Shown here: positions 33,907 to 42,733 of the stretch, in pieces
How positions within the stretch are numbered: the first letter of the stretch is position 1
Layout: the number at the start of each line of letters is the position of its first letter
Source: Porphyra umbilicalis
Taxonomy: Eukaryota; Rhodophyta; Bangiophyceae; Bangiales; Bangiaceae
Assembly: GCA_002049455.2 (NCBI GenBank)
Contig: KV918967.1
Location: forward strand, 62,001-126,000
Reading direction: 5' to 3'
Length of the DNA: 64,000 bases
Made by a program: the position numbers and the translations under genes
Notes under the pieces: model-generated
What the model saw: the letters and a program-made list of their open reading frames with translations, nothing else
What the model was told of the DNA's origin: nothing
The model's database searches: none

Positions 33907-35142
33907 TCAGGCCCCACCGGCCTCGTCTCCGTCCTCCCCCGCGCCACCAGCACCGCTCGGGCCACTCTCTTCCTTACTCGTCGAGCCTGCCGCGGCTCCC
34001 TGCCCACCAAGACCAAGGAGTGAGCCCAAGTAGACCTCCCAGCTGGGCGGTGGACACTTGAAAAAGTCGGCGGTGGCGCTGCCGTATGCACAGCAACGCA
34101 AGTTCCAAATCAACGCGCCGGCGCGATAGAAAAGCCCAACTGGACCCTCCCGAATTTTCAGCTTGCGGGGGAAGTCGAGGGAAGCACAAACTTGTTTGAC
34201 ATCTTTGAAACCCCACTCTACCGCTGAGCGCGGCACCTTCATGGTTTCATTGCATGCTTCCTCGTTCGGCGTCATCACGCCGCGAAAGGAGGCCTGCAGC
34301 CATGGTCGAACGAGGTACGCTGCATCACCGTAAATGTAGTGTTGCACCCCCTGGATCACCAGCGCGTCAGACAGAACAGCGTCCAAACCAGACTCATGAT
34401 ACAAGGTCATGTCATGCCTTCATCCCTCCCATGGGCCAAACAGGTGAGCGATGAGACTGTCAGGAGTAATCACGCTTTGAAACTTGATGGCATGTCTCCT
34501 CTTGTGGCCGCTGTAGCAGGCCCTCTGAAACCCCCTGCCCGGTCTGCTCACAAAGATAGTCGTGCCATCTATAAAGCCAACGCACTTGTCCAGGTAGGCT
34601 CCCGCCTCTTCTATCCTGGTGGAATACAGTGGTGCCCTCTCGCGCAGAAAATCAACACGCCATTCCGAGAGCAGAGGGTCCCACCGGTGCATCCATACCT
34701 CTAGAGTAGCGTAAAAAATAACGCACAACGCAGGTGCATGCCTTCCAAACAGCTCCTCCATGTCATACCATCGGCACGGAGACGCCAACCGCCGCAGCAC
34801 AACACAAAAACACTCAACGGGGTCGACAGCCAAACGACTACGAGGAAACGGCACTACAAGGTGCAACAAGGAAACCAGCTTGACAATGTGGTGAGGTAAA
34901 AATCGGAAGAGAGAAAGGCAATCCTCAGAAGAGAAAGAATCAAGACTAAACGCGGTCTCCTGGATGCGCTCGCGGCGCGCCAGGCACAGAGACACTTCGT
35001 TCTGCGCTCGACGGTAGCTCCGCACCAGACCCATCATGGCGCCCAGAGAAAACCCCATCGCATATCCCATCCGTAAAGCGCGGCCAAGCCCGCGGCGTCG
35101 GGCGCGCCAACGCGTCAGTTGGTTGCAGCGAATGGATACCAT
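33907..35142 (-). pseudogene. PIF/Harbinger DDE nuclease (transposase), one stop
   Basis: The reading frame is 411 residues from the ATG at 35142, typical for Harbinger nucleases (DDE_4, PF13359). Catalytic positions are VGFIDGTTIFVSRPG (first Asp), YIYGDAAYLVRPWL (second Asp) and RSAVEWGFKDVK (Glu). SGHKRRHAIKFQSVI between them is also typical. One TGA at 34420-34422 interrupts the conserved FGPWEG-x-RHDMTLYHESGL; relatives usually have Arg or Ser at this position, so CGA to TGA is the simplest history. The stop at 33907 lies within about 20 bp of the RRP5 segment, so the C-terminal tail may have been altered by that insertion. It is convergent with the SANT-like gene. Confidence 0.88.
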
Positions 35143-35556
35143 GGCATCAGCAAAGGAAAATCCTTACGGGAGCGGAACGAAAAGGATTGCACACACGGAC
35201 GCCCAATGGTGGTTGGCGGGACGCACGCGAAGGCGTTGGGTGAGATGTAGGTGGGGACACACGCGGGGCGACAAGACCGGGCGATTGGCCAAGTCACAAA
35301 GACGGCAACACCAGCGTCTGCAACACGGCGTGCGACCATGTGGGCTGGGCACTGACAGGGAGCGTCGGCCAGACGGTGGCGGCGACGCAGCGGGGTCTTA
35401 TTGCTGGTGGAAGTACCGGCGTCGCATCCCATGCCGTATCGAGAAACAAACCTGCAAAAACTAAAAGACCTACCCACGTGGGAACGGCGATGGCTGTAAG
35501 GACGAGCAGCCTTGGCCGGTTGTCAGCCGGATGAAGGATCCCACGGAGATCCCACG

Positions 35557-35578
35557 AACGATCCGGCAAAAACTCCCT
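35557..35578 (-). repeat. Right terminal inverted repeat of Harbinger element 1
   Basis: 22 bp, partner of 31215-31236; followed directly by the ATT target-site duplication. Confidence 0.88.
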
Positions 35579-36126
35579 ATTGCCGAGAGCCGCACCAGTC
35601 TCTACAACACACTTGTGGTCGGATGAATCCAAATCAAGTTGCCAAGTCCAGAAACGCTTCGCGAACGCGTCTTCAGTTGGGAGATGTTGTATTATTTTCG
35701 AACCAGGACTCGTTTTGGGGACTGCCTGCGGCGCCGGCCGTGGCCGCCACAAACGGCGCTCTTCGAATCGTCGTGCCCTTGCCGTCTCGTCGTCCGCTGA
35801 TCACCCCCTCTCCCACTCCCCCCCTCATTTCCACTCCACCGCCGGCGGCGTCACACGTTCTGTGTTCCCGACGCCGGCTCCGACCCGACCCACCGGCAGG
35901 GTGCACCCGCCACTGTCGACGGCCGTTTCCACGCCCGGACGAGATTCGAGCGACTTCGTCGCCGAACCGTCTGACTGTCGTGCAGGGACGAGTGTCGAGC
36001 GACTTTGTCGCCGACCCGTTCTGTACGTCAGTGGGGACGAGAGTCGAGCGACATTGTCGCCGACCCGGTCCACGGACGACTGGGGACGCGCGTCGAGCGA
36101 ATTTGTCGCCGACCCGTTCCTGCGCC
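35579..36126. promoter_or_regulatory. Upstream region of the oxygenase-like gene
   Basis: This is the DNA between the transposon end and the likely ATG at 36127. Its last 180 bp is the 49-bp tandem array listed separately. No TATA-like motif is obvious. Confidence 0.4.
35947..36125. repeat. 49-bp tandem repeat, about 3.5 copies
   Basis: Cores CGAGCGAC-TTGTCGCCGA begin at 35947, 35996, 36045 and 36094, exactly 49 bp apart; the fourth unit is partial. The period is not a multiple of three, so it is unlikely to be coding. It abuts the start codon of the oxygenase-like gene and could be a regulatory array. Confidence 0.88.
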
Positions 36127-37005
36127 ATGCCTGGGGCCGATGCCGACCCACCAAGGAGGAGGCGATCTCCTCGCGGTGGGCTGTCTGGTGCGGCCCGCAG
36201 GCACAAGAAGCGAAAGAGGGCCTTGGCCAAGGCCGAGTGTGTGGCGGCGGCTCCGAGGCAGGGCGCCCCTGCGGAGGGTGATTCTGGCGCGAAGGCGCCG
36301 GCGGCGGCGCTTCTCTGTACCGCGGGCGACACTGTGTCGGCGCTGGCGACGCGCCAGTCGACACGCCTGTTGGCGGAGGTGGTCTCGGAGGAGACCAACG
36401 ATGACACTGAGTGGACGAGCGAGGAGGAGGTTGAAGGTGGTTTTATGCCTCTGCCGTTGGCGGCCTCTTCCGTCTCGGGGCCCCACTCCCCCGCGCTGGC
36501 GGCCCCCTCCCCGATGCTACCAATCCCCGGACCTACAGCTCCCTCCCTGGCGTCTCCAGGCCACGGACCGACGGCCCCCACCCTGGCGTCGCAAAGGTCC
36601 GCTCCGACAGCGCCCTGCCCGACGTGTCCGAGCACTGCGCCGACGGCGCCCTCCCCGGCGTCACCAAGCCCCGGGCCAACGGCTCCCTCCCCGGCGGCAT
36701 TAAGCCCCGGGCCGACGCCCCTCTCTTCGACTACACCCCCCCCCGTCCCTCAAGGTCCAACTCTTCAAGGTGTGTTGCACAAAATTGTCACTCAGGCGGC
36801 GGCGCTCAAGGCGGACCTTTGCCGCGACGGCCGAGGCTACCATATCCTCCGCGCCGCCGTCAGCGACACGCTGGCAGTGGCTGTGGACAATGACCGCGCC
36901 GCCATTCATGGGGATGACTTCTCTGTCATGATCAACCACGCGAAGGTCGAGACCTTCGAGAGGCACGGTAAGAGCATTCCCACCAATGTCGGGCCAACGG
37001 TGTGA
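36127..37005 (+). pseudogene. 2OG-Fe(II) oxygenase-like protein, 5' part
   Basis: The frame starts MPGADADPPRRRRSPRGG at 36127, has a basic KKRKRALAKAE segment (possible nuclear signal), an acidic patch and a Pro/Ser/Thr-rich repeat region (GPTAPSLASPG-like units, about 36520-36740). It then becomes globular (GVLHKIVTQAAALKADLCRD to VETFERHGK). At 36969-36971 the transposon target duplication TAA begins; beyond it the frame reads into the terminal repeat and stops at 37005. The true continuation is at 41578. Removing the element with one TAA copy gives one open frame of 448 codons plus stop. On its own this part lacks the catalytic motifs. Confidence 0.78.
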
Positions 37006-38559
37006 AACGGTGAAATGAAACCGCTACGTGTGGCCCTGCGAGTGGTCAGTTGCCAACGGGCCAACGCGTTGCCAACGGGCAATGTAATGGGTGAAATAGA
37101 GTGGGCTACCTTTCGAAGATCTGAGCGCCGTTGGCCTTGACGTTGGTGGCCGCACTGGGTGGTTGCCGACGGACGACACGTATCAGCGTCGTCGCCAGTA
37201 TCGAAATGAAGAGGCGTCCGTCGAATAGCTGCCGAACATGTCACGGAAAGCGTGTGAACGGAGCCCGAAGCGCCCAAATCAAGGCAATCTAGCGAGACAC
37301 GTGGAGGCCTTTCGGTACGAATTTGGATCGAATCCGCACGAGTGCGTGACGTGTGTTGCGGTCGCACCCCCTCAGGTTGTGCAAGGCCTTGGAAGCTGAG
37401 TCATCCAGGTCGAACGGTCGTTTGCGGCCACAGTCGCCTGCTGATTTGCGCTAGCGAGTGGCCCAAGAGCCGTGTGCGTGTCGCTCTCTCTACTGTGTGC
37501 GTTCCACCTTACGCTGAGTGGGGCGGTTTCGAAGGCGCTGGGACCCCGGTCACGGGGCTGGGCTGTCCAAAACAAGCCAGGCAGGGCCAGAATGTGTCAA
37601 TAGAGGGCACTGATCGACATCCAGGCACTTCTGAGTGCGTGTTTGTGCGCTGGTGTGGATGCTCCGTGCTGTTGTGGGCACTTTTGATACCTGTGGAAGG
37701 GGAAACGTTGACAGGCCAGGCACCACGATCCCTGTTGACCCATGCACTGGCTCGTCAATGCATGTACGTAGCTGCTGGCTTTGACGTCCAATCGGCGCTT
37801 GTCAGCCAATACAGAGCCCACACTTCTCTCGACCCTGCCAGCTTCGCCCCCTGACCCGCCCCCGCGACCCTCTCCCGCAGTTACCCCGTCCGCAAGCACA
37901 CAGCAGCGTCCCGGTGGCCGGGGTACAGCCCGCAGCCACCGACAGGTGGGCAACAGACGCCTCCGCTCTGAGGACAGCGCCAGGTGGTGGCCGCCTGCGG
38001 TAGGCGGGATCGCTCTGGCCCGCGGCAGAGCCTCCGTTTGGCCACACGCGGGGGGGTTGCCACTTTCGGTCGATGCGGCTGCCGCTACGACGGCAGCCAT
38101 CGCACTGAGTTGGGAACAGCCCGCCGGCTGTGCGCGCGAGCGCCCCCCACCCCCCGCACCCTCACGGCGGCGCTGCTGAATGACGTGGCCGCATCATGTC
38201 TCTGCGCCGTCCGCCTCGAGAGCTCCGCCCCCGACGCGCTGGGGGAGTGCCTCTGCGCCGCAGGGGGGGGGCGATATCCCAGTTATAACCCTGTTTTTCC
38301 AGTGTTACGGCTACTAAGAGGCCGTAAGGTAGAGGGACGCGACAAGCTTATGTGACAGAAAAACGCATGACAACGTACAAGAAGAAAAAGACCATCTACC
38401 GAACATGGGTGTCCCTCTTTGTTCGGCCTGGAAGGTCTGCTTCTCTGTCTCTCGGTCTGCGAAAAAACAACAGAATGGCACGTCATTGCGAGCACTCTCT
38501 GACAATCAGAAGGCTCCGTTTGAACTCACAGGCCCACCCCTTACTGGGGTTTGGCGGGG

Positions 38560-40960
38560 GGATCGGCGACGCCAGCGCGCGCGGAACCGCCCTGTGGCGG
38601 GGGTATCCGCTGGGGCAGCATCCGGGGTCCGCGGAGACTGTGGGGTTGGCCACCGACGGCGGTGAAGGCGGCTGGGCCAGCGGCAAATTGCGCCGGGGGC
38701 CGGATTGGCGGCACTCGGAGACGGAGCGACGCGTGTGGCGGGGGCGAGGGGTGTGGGGGAGGTGGCAGCGGTGGCGGGGGCAATGGCGGACGCAGATAGC
38801 GGTGGGGACGGCTCGGGCGAGCGCGGTGGCGGCGGGGGGGGCAGACGGAGGAAATGCCGGCATGGGAGGCTGCGGCCGTTCGCTGGGCGAAGAGGCAGTG
38901 ACGGGCGGGGAGGCGACCAACCGCCGCTGGGGCGGGCTGCGCACTGCCCGACGGCGGCTGGGGCTTCAAGAGCTGCGGGACCGCCGGAGGCGGCTGCAGA
39001 CAGCGGCAGGTGCGGGCGGGTCTGGCGGCGGCCGGTGGCTGAGGGGTAGGGGGCGGCGACGGCGAGAAGGGCGGCGGCGGGTGCGGAGGGGAGGGCGGGG
39101 GGACTGCGGCTGCTGTAGACGGGGGCAGGTGCGGCCGGGCGGGCCGACGGCGGCGGAACCGGCGGCGTCTGTTGGGGAGGCCGCCACTGACGGCGGCAGG
39201 GGCGGCGGGGGCGGTGCCAGCCAACCGCGGCGGAGGCCGGGGCGGCGATGCCGAGGGTCGTCGGCGGCGGGATCGGCGGCGGTGCGGCGGTGCCCGACAG
39301 CAGCGGTGGCGGCGGCCTCTGTGGAGGTGGGAGCGGCTGTGGCGCGGGCGGCGGTGGACGACTCCTTCGGCAGACACGGCGGGAGCGGCCGACTCCGGCG
39401 TCTGTCGCGGGGGAGCGGGGCAAGCGGGGGCGGCGGTCAGCCGCGGTTGTCATGGTTGTGGGGAGGGCGGAGCCGGCGGTCGGCCGCGGCGGGGGCGACA
39501 GCGGGGGCGAGGACGGCGGTCAAGGGCGCCGGTGGCGTCAGGAGCCCCGGTGGTCGGCGGAAGCGGGGCGGGAGGCGGCGGTCGACGGCGGATGTGGCGG
39601 CGGCGGTGGTCGACCGCTCCGGGTATGCCGGCGGGGGCGCGGAGGGCGGCAGGTGGTGGCGGCCACGGGAGCGGCGCCGACGGGGGATTCGGTCTCTGGC
39701 TGCAGCGGGGACGACGGGGGCGGGGTGGGGGGCCGCGGTCGACGGAAGCGGCGGTCTGCGGGGGCGGTGGCGGCGGCGGTCTGCGGCGGCGGTGGAAGCG
39801 GCGACGGCGGGGGCGGCGGTCGAAGGCTACGGCGGGGGGGGTAAGCGGCGACGGTCGGGACGGAGGTAGCGGCGGTCGGCGAGGCCGGGGTCGGCGGCGG
39901 TGGTGGGAGCTGGGGCGGCGGTCGGCGGCTGCAGTGCGGGGGGTGGAAGGCAACGGCCTCAACGTGGTCAGAGGGGGACGGCGATGATGAGGGAGGAGGC
40001 GGGGGAGGCGGTCAACGGGGACGGCGGAAGGCAGGGGTGGTGGTGTCCGCGGTCTGCGGCGGCGGGGGCAGCGGCGACGGCAGGGGCGAAGGTCGGAGGC
40101 GGCGGCGGGGGGGGCGAGCGGCGACGGTCGGGACGGGGGTGGCGGCGGTCCGCGGCGGCGAAGGCGGCGGCGGGGGCGGCGACGGCGGGGACGGTGCTCG
40201 CCTACGGCGAAGACTGTGGCAGGGGCGAGGACGGCACTCGGCCGAAGCCGTGGTCGGCGGGGCCGGTGGTGGCGGCGGTCGTCGGCGGCAGGGGAGGCAG
40301 CGACGGCGGAGGCGGCGGTGGGGGCGCGGCAGTGGGTGGGCCAGCGCCAGACGGCGGCGCGGGTTGCGGCGGCGCCGGCGGCCGATGGCGGCGGGGGCGG
40401 GGACGTCGGCGGCGGGAAGCGTGGCGGCAGCAGGCGGCGTTGGCAGGGACAGCGGGGGAGGCCGATGGCGGCGGCTGCGGCAGGGGCAGCGGGGCCGGCG
40501 ACCGCGGACAACGGCGGTGGCGGACAACGGTGGCGGGGGCTGCCGGGGAGGGGCCGGCAGTGGCTGGCGGCTGCGGAGGTGAGGACGACAGGGGTGGTGG
40601 CTGCGGACGGCGGCGAGACAGAGAACGGCGGCGGCCGACATCGGTGGCGACGAGGAGGCCGCCGGTTCGGGGGCGGCGCGGCCGACGACGACCGACGGCC
40701 GCGAGGGCGGCTGCAGCCGGGGGGGACGTAGCCGACGGCGCCGGGGGCGGCGGTGACTGCGGGGATTGCGGTGGGTGGGGTGGCGGCGCCGGCCGTGGGC
40801 GAGCAAGGGTGGCTGGTGCAGTGCTGGCGGTGGTGAGGGCGGCCGTGGGCACTGCCGTGGGACACCCCCACTGCCGTTTGGTGCGGGGGGGGGGGGGCGG
40901 GCGAGCACCGGCGCTGGCCACGGCCGCCAGGCGGGCACGCGTGGCGGCCTGAGCGGCCGC
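38560..40960. other. 2.4-kb G-rich low-complexity block within the element
   Basis: The plus strand is dominated by GGCGGC, GGGG and GGCGG units with few C runs, a strong strand asymmetry. Open frames on both strands (for example 38352-39869 plus and 39450-40871 minus) are low-complexity shadows. Dense G tracts could form quadruplexes. Confidence 0.65.
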
Positions 40961-41323
40961 GTCGCAGCCTGGGGAGGGCCTGAGGCGGGGCCGCTCGGCG
41001 CAGCCCCGCCTCGTGTCACCCCTCATTAGCGCCGATCCTCTGGTTTTTCCAGTGTCAGTGGGAACGCGCCGCGTGTCTGACAGGCCCGACACAACGTTCG
41101 GGCACGTGCCACCGCATGATTCATACGTGACACGCTCCAACGATCGGGACCCTTGGGCCGAGCTGGCACGCGGCCGTCCAGTTCCGAGAGGTACCATATT
41201 CCATCCGTGGGTGGCTGTCGAAACAAAAATATGATAAATCGGGCAATCTGAGGACAATATGAACTGCCACATGTCACGCATTTAACACCCTGAAACCGCG
41301 ATAGACCAATCAGAGCACAGAAC

Positions 41324-41394
41324 CCGTTGGCCCCAGGGCCAACGAGTTGCCAACGGAGGCTCCGTTGGCAACTCGTTGGCCCCGGGGCCAACGG
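41324..41394. repeat. 71-bp near-perfect palindrome
   Basis: Arms of 35 bp (41324-41358 and 41360-41394) match with one mismatch around a single base. They are built from GTTGGCCCC(A/G)GGGCCAAC and GAGTTGCCAACGGAG. It lies about 180 bp inside the right end of the Harbinger-type element and shares the GTTGGC motif with its left end. Confidence 0.88.
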
Positions 41395-41577
41395 CTCCGA
41401 CCCCGAATCGGACGCAAGTACATTTGCGTTTTAACTCGCTTGACCTCCGTTGGCAACGCCGCGTGCTCGTTCGACATTGTTACCCGCCCCGAGAACTGGC
41501 CAACGGCGAATTTGAGACACGTTTCTGCAACGTGTGCCCAATATGGCGTTGGCCCGACATTGGTGGGAATGCTCTAA

Positions 41578-42079
41578 GACCTTGCCGTCGCTGCTGGGCG
41601 GCAAGGACGGGCGCGGGGGGCGCGTAATGATGAAGTGTTTTGAGGACCACCCCGCTCCCCCGCCAGGTCTGAAGGGACCTGCGTCGGCCGCGTTTTGTGA
41701 GCTTGCCTCTCTGGGCGCGGCTGTTCAACATGGGTTGAATCACATCTTCACCGGACGGTTTCACACCGTGACGGGGCCCACGCTGCTGAGGAGCTTCGGC
41801 CGGTGCCGCAGGCAGCTCGTACATGTTGACAAGCTTCGTCCCCGCCTCATGGACGAGACATGCCCGGCGGCGTCGGTGCTGGTCGCCCTTCGAGACGCAG
41901 AGCTGGTCATGTACCCTGGGTCCCACCGCCATCTGCCCGACGAGGAGGGCGGCAAGATGACGGCGGTCATCGAGCCGGTGATGCTGTCTTTAAGGACAGG
42001 TGACGTCCTTGTTTTTCGACAGGACGTGGCCCACGCTGGTGCTGCCGGAGAGCAGCGAGTGCCGCCTGAGACAGTTTAA
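41578..42079 (+). pseudogene. 2OG-Fe(II) oxygenase-like protein, 3' catalytic part
   Basis: This continues the frame of 36127-36971 across the element. The signature of a double-stranded beta-helix Fe(II)/2-oxoglutarate oxygenase (phytanoyl-CoA-dioxygenase-like) is present. It comprises RRQLVHVDKLRPR, with an H-x-D for iron, SVLVALRDAELVMYPGSHRH, then LSLRTGDVLVFRQDVAHAG with the distal His, and an Arg eight residues later. It stops at 42079. A frame beginning at an ATG inside the terminal repeat (41543) could still make the catalytic part with a short new N-terminus. The HNH nuclease gene follows on the same strand after 136 bp. Substrate unknown; such enzymes act on small molecules, proteins or DNA bases. 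Confidence 0.75.
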
Positions 42080-42215
42080 AAGGACAGGCGTTGAAGACTA
42101 GCCCCAGGCTTGAACAGAAAGTGTAGAGCCTTGGCGTCCCGTTCCCACTTGCCTGTGCACCAGGCCGGCGTCCGTCTGTGACAACCCCTGCACCCGCTCA
42201 AGCTGGCCACCTACA

Positions 42216-42686
42216 ATGGGCCATCCTACCAGCCCCGACCCCTCCGTACATACGTCACCTACTATGGGCCGTCCTGATCACGCGGACCGCCGCTTGCGAA
42301 ACCGCGAGTCCCGCGTCCGCTCCTCCGCCCGTGCCGCCTGGATCCGACAACACCCGGGTGAGCGGCTGCCTGTTGAGTTACAACAGCGGCCCCGGGGAGC
42401 ACCACGCAAGCCTGTAGCTTCCGACGAGCAGGCGAAGTCCCGACAAGGGGCACACGTCCGAGCAGCAAGCTCCCACGCGCGCCGCCAAGCCGCATCCAGG
42501 TCGGGCACGAGCGCTGCAGCGGCGGCCGGCAGTGCCGCGGGGGCGGCAATGGATTCCGAGGAGGCGGCGGCCGCCCCCGACGCGGACGCCGCTTGGACGG
42601 CCGAGGCGGCGGCTACGGACGCCACACGGACGGCCGAGGCGGTGGCGGCGGATGCCGCACAGTCGGACGAGGCGACGGCCGCCGAT

Positions 42687-42733
<47 letters not shown>

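Larger units (their letters stand above)
31215..35578. mobile_element. PIF/Harbinger-type DNA transposon carrying host RRP5 DNA
   Basis: The ends are inverted repeats of 22 bp with one mismatch, AGGGAGTTTTTGCC(A/G)GATCG and two further bases. They are flanked by the direct repeat ATT (31212-31214 and 35579-35581), the 3-bp duplication expected for this superfamily. Inside are the two genes of a Harbinger element, convergent: a SANT/Myb-like DNA-binding protein on the plus strand and a DDE_4 nuclease on the minus strand. Between them (about 32775-33890) lies GC-rich DNA encoding part of host RRP5. The element is 4364 bp. The nuclease has one nonsense codon, so this copy is probably not autonomous now. 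Confidence 0.88.
36972..41574. mobile_element. Non-autonomous Harbinger-type element in the oxygenase ORF
   Basis: The ends are perfect 28-bp inverted repeats beginning GAGCATTCCCACCAATGTCG (36972-36999 and 41547-41574). They are flanked by TAA on both sides (36969-36971 and 41575-41577), the preferred PIF/Harbinger target. Subterminal GTTGGC/GCCAAC repeats occur at both ends (37049-37080 and 41324-41394). The 4603-bp interior encodes no transposase and is filled from about 38560 to 40960 by a G-rich block. It must have been moved by a nuclease supplied elsewhere. Its ends differ from those of the element at 31215, so that element is not the obvious helper. Confidence 0.9.

Noticed and set aside
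38352-40871. Long open frames of about 500 codons on both strands in the second transposon
   Set aside because: They follow the G-rich repeat composition and shadow each other; no domain and no transposase motif.
36972-41574. The second transposon acting as an intron
   Set aside because: Its ends are GAGCA...TGCTC, not GT...AG, and the TAA repeats fit insertion. Splicing from other sites cannot be excluded without RNA data.
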